Positions 40,718 through 48,259 of a stretch of DNA of 48,259 nt are shown piece by piece. Each line of letters opens with the position of its first letter. Position 1 is the first letter of the stretch. The notes under the pieces are model-generated. The model saw only the letters and a list, made by a program, of their open reading frames with translations, had not been told where the DNA came from and did no database searches. Both the position numbers and the translations under genes were made by a program. This stretch comes from Oscillospiraceae bacterium (GTDB lineage Bacteria > Bacillota > Clostridia > Oscillospirales > CAG-272), in contig SVTO01000017.1 of NCBI GenBank assembly GCA_015063745.1, positions 1 through 48,259 of the forward strand, in the 5' to 3' direction.

Positions 40718-43588
40718 TCAGATTCCGAAGGTAATCCGTCCCGATGCCGCATCCGCTTCCGTCAGACGCAGCTGCATACGGGAACCGAGTCCGTAAGTCT
40801 CCCCGTTCCACCGGAAGGACATGCGTTCCGGATCCAGCCGCGCATCGGGAATGGCAGATGCCGGCAGCATACCCTCTGCCAGATTGTCGCACCGGACGAA
40901 AATGCCCTGCCGGATCACGGAATCCACCGTGACGTCAAACATTTCCCCGATGTGCGCCGACATATACAGCGCCATGTACAGATCCTCGATCTTCCATTCG
41001 GCATTCTGCGCGGCGATTTCCGTCTCCGTGGAGGAGATCCCGCAGGCAGCACATTCCGCAGCCAGCTGCTTCGGGAAAGCCTCGGGCGGCAGAACGGTGG
41101 CAGGGGTCAGCACTTCCTCCGGTGCATAGGGCAGCACGGCGGAAAGAACATTGTGTACGAATAAATCCGGATACCGGCGGATGGGTGAGGTGAAGTGGCA
41201 GTATACCGGCACACCCAGCCCGAAGTGGGGACTGCATACGGAAACATACTTCGCCTTCATCATACTCCGCAGCAGTACGGAGGATACGATCTCACCGATG
41301 CCCTTTTCCTTCGCCTGCGCCAGCACACCGGAGAGCTTTTCGGATAAACGCCGCTTTTCCGTATCGGAACCGCTGTAATCCGTCAGATCTCCCACGGAAA
41401 GGCCCAGATTGTGGGCGAAGAGAGCAAAGGTCTTGATCTTCTCCCCGTCCGGCTCATCGTGAATCCGGTACAGGCAGGGCAGACCCAGCCCGTTCAGCAG
41501 CTCACCCACCGCCATGTTGGCCTGGAGCATGAACTGTTCGATCATCTTCTCCGCATCCCCTCTGACCCGGGGAACGATCGCCACCGGGAAGCCCGTTTCG
41601 TCCAGCAGGATCTCCGGCTCGGCGGATTCCAGCTCCATAACGCCCCGTGCTTCACTCCGTGCGGCCAGAATCCGGTACAGCTCCCGCATATCCGTCAGCA
41701 CATCCGCCACGGTACGGTACTTGTCCGCAAAGGCACTGGCCTCGCCCTTGTCAAGGAGATCGTTGACTTCCTCGTAAACCCCGCGGATCGTGCTCTGCAG
41801 ACGGGATTTGTAAACAACAGTGTTCACCCTGTTCCCCGCCTTGTCCAGCGTGATCTCGCAGGAGAGGGCGTATTTGTCCGATTCCGCATTCAGGGAGCAG
41901 GCGTGGTTGGACAAAGCCTTCGGCAGCATGGGGACTACCTTGTCGGTGAAATATACGCTGGTACCTCTGAGTCTGGCTTCCCCTTCAATACAGGAACCGA
42001 AGGGCGCATAGTGGGAAACATCGGCGATGTGTACGCCCAAAATATAGCCGTCGTCGGTTTTTTCCAGAGAAATGGCGTCATCCAGATCCTTCGCCCCGGC
42101 GCCGTCGATGGTGAAAATGATTCTGTCCCGGATGTCCCGTCGGCCGGCGGAGGTCAGCACTTCCGCAGACGCATTGTCCGCCGCCTTGGTCACATACGCG
42201 GGGAATTCCGTGCGGATCCCGCTTTCGTGGAGGATGGCGGCATAATTGGCCTCCCTGGATGCGGCATCTCCGAATACGGCGGAGATCCGGCCCATCAGCT
42301 CGAAAAAGGGCGTGTCTTCCCGTTTTTCGGTCCGTCTTCCCTTTTTGCCCCGTCTGTCGTGGGAGTCTCTGCGCTGAACGGCAATGTTCCGGCTGCGCAC
42401 AAAATAGGGCATCCCGTCGGGAATCACTTCCACCTTGGTGTTGCCGCCGATGCCCAGGGTTTCCACATCCTTGGCGGGGACATATACGGGCGTGCGGAGC
42501 TTTTCGTTGTCCGGGATTACATGGTAAACCCCGTCGTCGGTCACAAGCAGAGTGCCGACAATGGAGGACACATTGTGCTCCGTAACGGCAACCACTTCCC
42601 CTTCCGCACTCTGCCCGCCCCGTCTGCCGCTGCCGGTGATGCGTACCTGTACGATATCCCCGGTCATGGCATCCATGGTGGCTCTGGGAGAGATGAAGAT
42701 ATCCTCTTCGTTTCCGTCCAGCTGTTCCCCGAAGCCGTAGCCGGATCCGCTGTAGCTGAACTTACATTCGATCAGCGCATCTTCCCCGTCAGAGGTGTAA
42801 ACCCGTCGGTTTTTCCGGTTCTGACGGGCATATTCCGGTGCTCTTCTGCCGGATTTCTGTTTTCTTCTCTGCATGGCAGTATCCTGTTCTCCCACATCCC
42901 CATCGGTTTCTCCTGCAATCTTGCCGGAGTGCACCGGTACGGCGGCATCGCGGGATTCTTTCGTAGGTTTGTTCTGCTTATCTTTCGCGGATTTCTTGCC
43001 GGATTTACCTTTGTCCGTCTTTGCCCCATCCTTTGCGGCGTTCGCGGACTTGTCCTGGGCGTTTTTCTTCGCCTTGCCGCCGGATTTCTTCCCGGCTTTT
43101 CCATCCGCCTTTACTTCCGTATTCTTGTCGGATTTCCCCTTCGGTTTTCCGTCCGGATGTTTCTCAGCCTTTCCGTTTGCCTTCTGCACGGCTTCCCCAT
43201 CCGGCTTTGTTTCCGCCATCTTCTCCGCTTTTACTTCCGTATTCTTACCGGATTTTCCCTTCGCCTTACCGGCCGTACTTACATCCTTCTGTTTTCCCGT
43301 ATTTTTCTCAGATTTCGTTTCCTTTACGGAAGAAGCAGCCTCGGCGGAAACGGACTTGTTTTCTTTTTTCTTTCCGTTTTTCCCGCTGCTTTGCTTGTCC
43401 GCCTTGCCGCTGTTTTCCTTACCTGCGGATTCGGCATTGTTCTTCTGCTTGCTCATGGGCACCACACCGGGGATCGTGGGCGCAGGCGTACGGGATGCTC
43501 CGCCGTCGGTGAAATAGAATTTCTTTGTACTGATGCGGGAACCGGCGCTTTCTTCACGGTTTTCCGCAGTTTTATTTTTGTTTGCCAA
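40718..43588 (-). CDS. rnr: Ribonuclease R with long basic N-terminal extension
   Basis: RNase R is a processive 3'-5' exoribonuclease that degrades structured RNA. The 956 residues start with about 265 residues of Lys/Gly/Ser/Ala-rich low-complexity sequence, then cold-shock-type domains (about 270-440), the RNB catalytic domain (about 480-810) and a C-terminal S1 domain. The metal ligands are Asp495, Asp501, Asp503 and Asp504 in TIDGAGAKDLDD. The start codon is TTG at 43586-43588 with GAAAGG about eight bases upstream; the MSKQKN Met at residue 45 is an alternative. Typical RNase R has about 700-800 residues, so the extension is the oddity. Confidence 0.93.
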   Translation of the reverse strand: MANKNKTAENREESAGSRISTKKFYFTDGGASRTPAPTIPGVVPMSKQKNNAESAGKENSGKADKQSSGKNGKKKENKSVSAEAASSVKETKSEKNTGKQKDVSTAGKAKGKSGKNTEVKAEKMAETKPDGEAVQKANGKAEKHPDGKPKGKSDKNTEVKADGKAGKKSGGKAKKNAQDKSANAAKDGAKTDKGKSGKKSAKDKQNKPTKESRDAAVPVHSGKIAGETDGDVGEQDTAMQRRKQKSGRRAPEYARQNRKNRRVYTSDGEDALIECKFSYSGSGYGFGEQLDGNEEDIFISPRATMDAMTGDIVQVRITGSGRRGGQSAEGEVVAVTEHNVSSIVGTLLVTDDGVYHVIPDNEKLRTPVYVPAKDVETLGIGGNTKVEVIPDGMPYFVRSRNIAVQRRDSHDRRGKKGRRTEKREDTPFFELMGRISAVFGDAASREANYAAILHESGIRTEFPAYVTKAADNASAEVLTSAGRRDIRDRIIFTIDGAGAKDLDDAISLEKTDDGYILGVHIADVSHYAPFGSCIEGEARLRGTSVYFTDKVVPMLPKALSNHACSLNAESDKYALSCEITLDKAGNRVNTVVYKSRLQSTIRGVYEEVNDLLDKGEASAFADKYRTVADVLTDMRELYRILAARSEARGVMELESAEPEILLDETGFPVAIVPRVRGDAEKMIEQFMLQANMAVGELLNGLGLPCLYRIHDEPDGEKIKTFALFAHNLGLSVGDLTDYSGSDTEKRRLSEKLSGVLAQAKEKGIGEIVSSVLLRSMMKAKYVSVCSPHFGLGVPVYCHFTSPIRRYPDLFVHNVLSAVLPYAPEEVLTPATVLPPEAFPKQLAAECAACGISSTETEIAAQNAEWKIEDLYMALYMSAHIGEMFDVTVDSVIRQGIFVRCDNLAEGMLPASAIPDARLDPERMSFRWNGETYGLGSRMQLRLTEADAASGRITFGI

Positions 43589-43680
43589 TGTGTATAACCT
43601 TTCTGTCGGTGTTTCTGCCGACTGTAGTCTGTGCAGCTTCCGGGATGATTATGTGCCTGCCGGATCCTGCGGCACAATTA

Positions 43681-43719
43681 CGGCTGCTGCACTTCTGAAA
43701 AACCGAAATACAGCAGCCG
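43681..43719. repeat. Stem-loop between glycosidase and rnr
   Basis: CGGCTGCTG / CAGCAGCCG, a 9-bp stem with a 21-nt loop. No T run, so a processing or weak termination site downstream of the glycosidase gene. Confidence 0.6.
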
Positions 43720-43756
43720 TCCGGAATTCTGTTCTTTGATTCTGCCTGATGCTTTG

Positions 43757-45220
43757 TCAGATTTTGTAGCTGTGCTTGCCGGGTTCCACGTCAATGAACA
43801 CGGGTTCCCACAGATAGTTCGTCTTCACGATCAGCCGGAAGGGCTTTTCCGCTTCCACTTCCACGGTACTTCTGCCCATGGCCGGATAATAATCCGTGCA
43901 GAGAACGGAAACCTTGCCGCCGCAGAACTGCATATTCTTCAGCCCGCCGATGGTTTCGGGGAACAGGTTGAAGTGTACGGTATTCTCTTCGGCACGGAAG
44001 GTCAGACCGAGAATGTTCTCGATCAGCATGGTAATGGGCGCCAGACCACCCCAGCCAACGAAATTCGCACGTACGATCACACCGGATTCCGCAGTAGCCG
44101 GACGGTAGGCTTCGGGGGCATAGGCTTCCCAGATACTGCCGTACGCAGGATCCTCCGCTACCTTGCACATACCTTCCAGATACCGGATCGCCGCTTCTCT
44201 GGCCAGCTCCGGATAACCGTTGTCCTTCAGACCGCGGATGGCGGCATAGTTTGTCGGCGGCCATACACCACCCAGCCAGTATCCGCCGCCCTGGTCGTAG
44301 TTGGGGTCATCCTTGGCCAGCGTGGGGAACGGGATCAGAGTGTAGAACTCATCCTTGTTGAACATATGCTCCAGCATTCTCTGCTTTCTCTCGCCCTGCG
44401 CACAGCCGCAGGTGAGGGCCCAGAATGCCGCCGCAGTCTTGGAATTGATGTATTTCACCTTTTCATCGGGATTGCTGCGGGCAAAGAAGTCGAAATACCA
44501 GCCGGAGCGTTCACTCCAGTGGTAACGGTTGATCAGCTCGCAGATCCGCTTGTGTTCGCCATCATAGAACGCCTTTTTGTCCTCCATACCCAGACGGCCG
44601 CAGATTTTCGCCATGCACTGTGCGCTGAGTGCCTGCTGACAGGCGAGGTCGATGAAGCAAACGTCGCTTCCGTCCTCATGGCGTGCATCGTAACCGCTTC
44701 TGGGGGAGTTGTCCATACCGGAAGAACCGGAATCCTCGAACCAGTACAGGCCGCAGATCCGACGGCGGTTGTTTTCGATGAAATCGTAGCAGCCTTCCAG
44801 GGCGGGCAGAACCTCGGCAAAACGGGAATCGTCGCCGGTAACACAGAAGTGATTCCATTCAGCCCAGGCCATCAGCGGGGGATTGATACGGCCGGGATAG
44901 GCTTCACATTCGCTTTCCATTTCGTAGGCCATGGCCATAAAACCGTCGCTCTTTCTGCGAAGACGGTAAAGGTTGTCCAGATTGTTGAAGGCATTGAGGG
45001 TACCGTTGGCGTAGTTGGTGATGAAGGTCATGAAGCAGCTGTCCCACTGCCAGATAATACCGGCGCCGGGCATACAGGTCAGCTGAGGCTTCCATCCTTC
45101 CTTATCCACGATTTCCACATTCCGGAAAGCGGTTTCCCAGGCAGCATCATACAGCTTAATAAAATGCTCTTTTCCCTTCAGAACGGGAATCGGCAATTTC
45201 TCTTTATCATAAACAAACAT
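43757..45220 (-). CDS. MGH1-like glycoside hydrolase (GH63/GH37 fold)
   Basis: A 487-residue (alpha/alpha)6-barrel protein resembling the mannosylglycerate hydrolase-like and trehalase/GH63 group. QWDSCFMTF near residue 60, the GYDARHEDGSD region and GGYWLGGVWPPTNYAAIRGL are typical of this clan. The conserved acids suggest an active enzyme, probably cytoplasmic since no signal is seen. The start at 45220 has AAAGGA nine bases upstream; an earlier Met at 45256 is weaker. It follows the sugar-binding lipoprotein gene with its own promoter, which suggests they handle the same sugar. Confidence 0.85.
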   Translation of the reverse strand: MFVYDKEKLPIPVLKGKEHFIKLYDAAWETAFRNVEIVDKEGWKPQLTCMPGAGIIWQWDSCFMTFITNYANGTLNAFNNLDNLYRLRRKSDGFMAMAYEMESECEAYPGRINPPLMAWAEWNHFCVTGDDSRFAEVLPALEGCYDFIENNRRRICGLYWFEDSGSSGMDNSPRSGYDARHEDGSDVCFIDLACQQALSAQCMAKICGRLGMEDKKAFYDGEHKRICELINRYHWSERSGWYFDFFARSNPDEKVKYINSKTAAAFWALTCGCAQGERKQRMLEHMFNKDEFYTLIPFPTLAKDDPNYDQGGGYWLGGVWPPTNYAAIRGLKDNGYPELAREAAIRYLEGMCKVAEDPAYGSIWEAYAPEAYRPATAESGVIVRANFVGWGGLAPITMLIENILGLTFRAEENTVHFNLFPETIGGLKNMQFCGGKVSVLCTDYYPAMGRSTVEVEAEKPFRLIVKTNYLWEPVFIDVEPGKHSYKI

Positions 45221-45264
45221 AGTAGAAAATCCTTTCTGCAAAGCTAAAAAATCCATCCACCCAA

Positions 45265-45293
45265 ATTATACCACAAAACCCACCGCTTGTAAA
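45265..45293 (-). promoter_or_regulatory. Promoter of the glycoside hydrolase
   Basis: TTTACA (45288-45293 on the minus strand), a 17-bp spacer ending TGTGG and TATAAT (45265-45270). Confidence 0.85.
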
Positions 45294-45310
45294 GAATCCC
45301 CATAGAAAAA

Positions 45311-45389
45311 CCCCCTCTTCCCAAAAGTTTTTGAAAAGAGGGGGTGCAGGGGGAGGAAAACTTTTATGAGAAAGTTCTCCTCCCCCTGC
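45311..45389. repeat. Two adjacent palindromes after the binding-protein gene
   Basis: CCCCCTCTTCC / GAAAAGAGGGGG at 45311-45344 and GCAGGGGGAGGAAAACTTT with its complement at 45346-45389. The second belongs to the dispersed family at 14851, 15012, 34597 and 37845. They stand between the binding-protein stop (45409) and the glycosidase promoter. Confidence 0.8.
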
Positions 45390-45408
45390 AAAAACTATAA
45401 GAATCAAC

Positions 45409-46920
45409 TTATTCCGCAGCTTCAGCGGTATCGGTTTCCATGGGGATACCGTTTTCGCGGGCTGTCATTTCGGTATAGAACTTATCGATGGTGGCGGCTG
45501 CGTTGGCTTCGTGAGTCTGGCAGAAGGAAGCGAAGTCCTTTTCGCCGTAGGTACCAACCTGCATGCCGAGGTAGAAGAACTGAGAAGTACCTTCGGAGAA
45601 TGCGAAGTAGTTTTCAGCGGGATCGAATACGATGCTGTCGAAAATCAGTTCTACAGCAGCTCTGGTCTGTTCATCCTGTGCATACTTGGTGCCGAGGGTC
45701 TGATCGTAGTAAGCGGGCAGGAACTGCTGGCTGCTGTGCCATGCCAAGTATTCCATAACGGCGCCAACGAGATCGGGGTTCTTGATCTGGCCGGGAACGG
45801 ACATACAGCTTGCCCAGTTCAGGCATCTGTATTCTTCCTGTGCCTCGTCCCACTTCGGATGCGGCAGCATACCAACATCGAAGGTATATTCAGCGGCAGA
45901 GATCAGGCTTCTGGGAGAGCTTGCATTGAACAGCAGCATGCCGTCAGCGAACCTGATTCGCTGATCCTTTTCCTTAAAGGGATTATCGGAGTACACGTTC
46001 TTCAGTTCGAAAATACGGTACATCTTTTCAACCCACTGTGCAGTCTTTTCGGTGTTGATAACGAGTTCAACCTTGCCTTCCTCATTGATCTTTGCGGTAT
46101 CAATGCCTGCGGCGGTCATGAAGTCAATCAGCTGAGAGCCGTCACCGTAAGCGTAACCGAAGGTGTCACCTACATTGATCACATCGTCACCGTTGGTATC
46201 GTTGGCAACAGCTTCTGCCATAGAGAAGAACTTATCCATGGTCCACTTACCGGAAAAGAGCAGTTCATAGGGATCTTCCAGATTGTTGGCGGCGATCATT
46301 GCCTTGTTGAACATGATGGTATTGGTCTGCTTTACAAGGAAGTCATTGGCGGCATAGTATGTATTCTTGCCGAGCTTAAGATCATTCATCTGACCGCGGT
46401 CCCACCAGTCAGCATCCATATCGATGTAGGGCAGGGTGTCGATGTTATACAGATAACCGCCCATAACGGCATCGTTCACATGGTTGATGCAGTGGAACAT
46501 ATACATCTGGACAACGTCATCACCGGCTCTGTAGAGGTTGGTGAATTCTTCCCATTCCATCTTTTCAATAACCTTTACATCCACATTCAGGAAGCTTTCT
46601 GCATCTTTTGTACGGTTATAAACAGCATTTCCGAATGCGGATCCATCGGATTCTTCAACATAGTATTCTTCTATGTTTGCGGAGGAACCAGCGAAAGCCA
46701 TGGTATAGGAAGCGCCGGCGAAGTCGAGGTCTTCAGCCAGTTTATGCATGGAGGGGTCTTCGGTTTCGGGTTCGGTAGCCTCTTCGGTAGCGGCTTCAGT
46801 AGCGGCTTCGGTAGCAGCATCTGTAGCGGCCTCTGTTTCGTCAACGGGCGTCTGAGGTGCACAGGCAGCAAGCTGGAAGAGCATTGCGCCGAGCAGTAAT
46901 AATACGATCCACTTTTTCAT
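45409..46920 (-). CDS. ABC transporter extracellular solute-binding lipoprotein
   Basis: A 503-residue type I binding protein that captures a solute, probably an oligosaccharide, for an ABC importer. The signal has Lys2-Lys3, a hydrophobic run and the lipobox LAAC near residues 17-20. A Thr/Ala/Glu repeat linker (about 27-56) separates the lipid anchor from the binding domain. The start at 46920 has AAGGAG nine bases upstream; a Met two codons before is only three bases away from it. No permease or ATPase gene follows, so the partner is elsewhere or lost. Confidence 0.9.
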   Translation of the reverse strand: MKKWIVLLLLGAMLFQLAACAPQTPVDETEAATDAATEAATEAATEEATEPETEDPSMHKLAEDLDFAGASYTMAFAGSSANIEEYYVEESDGSAFGNAVYNRTKDAESFLNVDVKVIEKMEWEEFTNLYRAGDDVVQMYMFHCINHVNDAVMGGYLYNIDTLPYIDMDADWWDRGQMNDLKLGKNTYYAANDFLVKQTNTIMFNKAMIAANNLEDPYELLFSGKWTMDKFFSMAEAVANDTNGDDVINVGDTFGYAYGDGSQLIDFMTAAGIDTAKINEEGKVELVINTEKTAQWVEKMYRIFELKNVYSDNPFKEKDQRIRFADGMLLFNASSPRSLISAAEYTFDVGMLPHPKWDEAQEEYRCLNWASCMSVPGQIKNPDLVGAVMEYLAWHSSQQFLPAYYDQTLGTKYAQDEQTRAAVELIFDSIVFDPAENYFAFSEGTSQFFYLGMQVGTYGEKDFASFCQTHEANAAATIDKFYTEMTARENGIPMETDTAEAAE

Positions 46921-47050
46921 GTGCATATACTCCTTTGGTTTAAATTGAGGAAAGAGGTACGTACTCACGCAGACAGTCCGCGCATTCACGCAGTGCAAAG
47001 TACCATACAGTATATGCGGAGAAAGCGCATTGTATGAATAACCGGTTTTC

Positions 47051-47104
47051 TGCGGAAAATCGGGAAAAACGGCGGGTTTTTCTGATTTTCCGCACGTTCG
47101 AACG
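47051..47104 (-). promoter_or_regulatory. Leader hairpin and palindrome of the binding-protein gene
   Basis: TGCGGAAAATC (47051-47061) pairs with GATTTTCCGCA (47084-47094), with an inner AAAAAC/GTTTTT stem. Next to it is the perfect 10-bp palindrome CGTTCGAACG (47095-47104). Both lie in the ~240-nt leader. They could be a regulatory RNA structure and an operator. No riboswitch class is recognised. Confidence 0.55.
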
Positions 47105-47164
47105 GAAAAACCGAGGTTTTTGCGATACAGCGGCGTGATTGTGCATTTCGCCTTTGATGTATAC

Positions 47165-47193
47165 ATTATACCATAAACAATCGGTTATTGCAA
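47165..47193 (-). promoter_or_regulatory. Promoter of the binding-protein gene
   Basis: TTGCAA (47188-47193 on the minus strand), a 17-bp spacer ending TGG and TATAAT (47165-47170). The stretch from 47200 to 47300 is AT-rich and holds no gene. Confidence 0.88.
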
Positions 47194-47312
47194 GTTGTGT
47201 TTTTGACAAAATTTACAATAACATTTTGGTAAAAAAATAGAAATTTATAATTTTTCGTAATTATTTATCATTTTTTTCATAAATTCCCGATAAGTTTAGT
47301 TAATTATGTTCT

Positions 47313-47374
47313 GTCCTTGGTGGACGTTTATTTTTTTACTACTCATTGAATCGTGCAAAGCGATTCTTTTTTTG
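47313..47374 (-). repeat. Left outer hairpin unit of large element copy 2
   Basis: A GTCC-TTGGT-GGAC hairpin at 47313-47325, then ACTACTCATTG and an AATCG/CGATT mini-stem. Spacing to the core hairpin is 64 bp. Confidence 0.75.
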
Positions 47375-48069
47375 GTGTCCTGTGCGGACGGCACTTAGAG
47401 AGGCCTGCCAAAGCGAGGCCCCTCTAAGAACTCCCCCGCTTTATTAAGAGCATTGTTGGTACTGTATTGGTTGTTGGTGTTGTCAAAATAGTGGAGGATG
47501 CAAATCAGCGCTGACCGCGGTAGGTGTGCGGTAGTGGAGGAATACTGCTGGGGTGAGGTTTAGCTTAGTAGTGTACAGTGATGTGGACTGGGAGCAATCT
47601 CATCCGTGCTAACCGCGCGAAGACTGAATGGCAGTCCTAAGACATGGCGGTCAGCCCAAATTTATAATGCACCCAACCTTGTACTGTAGGCAGACCCACC
47701 CTTAGTCTGTACAACCTGTCAGCGGTCAAACTCCCCTATTCATCCCGCGGCAGCCTAATTAAAAAGAAACTCAACTACTGAACCCAACAAACCCCCACCC
47801 AACAACCTCTCCCTTTACACCAAGCGGCAGCGTAATCCTTCCTGCACGGCACTCCGATCTGTGCACAGACCCACTACTAAACCCAACCACCCGTCAACGG
47901 TATCTCTCCACTAATGCACCCTCCGGCGGTTAGCCATAATTGAAAAACGAAATTGCTAAACCCAAAGAAACATCAAAACCGAACCAAGAAAACCCTTAAC
48001 CTAAGCGGGGGAGTTCTTAGAGGGGCCTCGCGCCTGCAGGCCTCTCTAAGTGCCGTCCGCACAGGACAC
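47375..48069. repeat. Large non-coding inverted-repeat element, core of copy 2 (695 bp)
   Basis: Same orientation as copy 1 at 1280-1975. The terminal inverted repeats, their hairpins and three of the four internal complementary 9-mers are kept exactly; the one at 1393/1675 is broken by two changes here. The most variable tract is the part matching 1455-1505 of copy 1, the most constant is 1506-1660. No coding region. Confidence 0.85.
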
Positions 48070-48136
48070 CAAAAACAAACGATTTGCACGACACAAAGAG
48101 TAGTAAAAGACCCGCCGTCCGCCAAGGACAAAAAAT
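48055..48136 (+). repeat. Outer hairpin units of copy 2, right flank
   Basis: GTCC/GGAC hairpins at 48055-48067 and 48117-48129, 62 bp apart. The array is cut at about 48136, just after the A run of the second unit, by a different sequence that looks like a transposon end. Confidence 0.8.
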
Positions 48137-48259
48137 CAAAACCACCGGCTTAGCCGGTGGTTTGCACTGCCCCTATAAGGGGCTATTACCGGCCAGCGCT
48201 ACTCGCGCTCCGAAGGTCCGACGCCCGCACCACTTTTACTCGCTTCCGCTAAAGCGGTT
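48137..48259 (-). mobile_element. Probable end of an IS200/IS605-type element, with possible omega RNA
   Basis: A perfect 10-bp stem ACCACCGGCT / AGCCGGTGGT lies at 48141-48161, then CCCCT/AGGGG at 48170-48182, and GCGC stems further right. Subterminal hairpins without terminal inverted repeats are typical of the IS200/IS605 family, and strings of stems just inside the right end are typical of the omega RNA of TnpB. Read on the minus strand the window edge opens a frame ending in a stop at 48236-48238, which could be the end of tnpB, but the gene is outside the window. Confidence 0.55.

Noticed and set aside
1..48259. tRNA, rRNA or prophage genes
   Set aside because: No cloverleaf, rRNA segment, integrase or phage structural gene was recognised anywhere in the window.

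Overview
The window looks like chromosomal DNA of an anaerobic, low-to-mid G+C Gram-positive bacterium of the class Clostridia, probably a gut lineage near Oscillospirales or Christensenellales. That placement is inference. It rests on AGGAGG-type ribosome binding sites, a Firmicutes LexA box in front of recA, the rimP-nusA-ylxR-ylxQ-infB and yceD-rpmF gene orders, a glycyl radical enzyme (oxygen-sensitive chemistry), split transketolase, and several carbohydrate esterase, glycosidase and sugar-binding genes. No tRNA, rRNA or cas gene was seen.

Layout. 0.2-1.1 kb: a PHP-domain hydrolase. 1.2-2.2 kb: a large non-coding repeat element. 2.4-4.2 kb: split transketolase. 4.6-11.5 kb: a plus-strand cluster recA-recF-recX-rimO-pgsA, then a Cys-rich DUF6062-like protein and a metallophosphoesterase. 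11.8-18.9 kb: an acyltransferase-fold protein without its catalytic His, a SASA esterase, yceD-rpmF, an orphan glycyl radical enzyme, an unrecognised protein and a cyclophilin lipoprotein. 19.0-21.8 kb: four tandem PHP paralogues from one promoter. 21.9-28.3 kb (minus): an AMP-forming acyl-CoA ligase, a tRNA-modification operon (tcdA, TtcA-like, mnmA), an SGNH hydrolase, rhaM and a small membrane protein. 28.5-28.75 kb: a non-coding region with six DnaA-box-like 9-mers. 29.1-34.6 kb: the rimP-nusA-ylxR-ylxQ-infB translation/transcription operon. 34.8-37.7 kb: a GNAT-like acyltransferase and a CNNM/CBS transporter with a long structured leader. 37.9-46.9 kb (minus): alaS, rnr, a MGH1-like glycosidase and a sugar-binding lipoprotein. 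47.3-48.1 kb: a second copy of the large non-coding element, followed at the edge by what looks like the end of an IS200/IS605-type transposon.

Most genes are housekeeping. The recA-recF-recX block groups recombinational repair under one SOS-type promoter. The rimP-infB block couples ribosome maturation, transcription elongation and initiation. The tcdA/TtcA-like/mnmA block modifies tRNA. Sixteen sigma-A-type promoters could be read directly, all with 17-bp spacers and about half with an extended TGG before the -10.

The least explained material is non-coding. (1) A ~0.7-kb element occurs twice, about 91% identical by hand alignment, with 75-bp terminal inverted repeats that each fold into hairpins, and is flanked outward by ~62-bp hairpin units. 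It encodes no credible protein and has internal long-range complementarity, so it may be a mobile structured RNA or a non-autonomous element. (2) A ~215-bp structured repeat follows two stop codons, with a compensatory base change in one stem. (3) Long GGGGGAGGG...AAAACTTTT palindromes occur after many genes.
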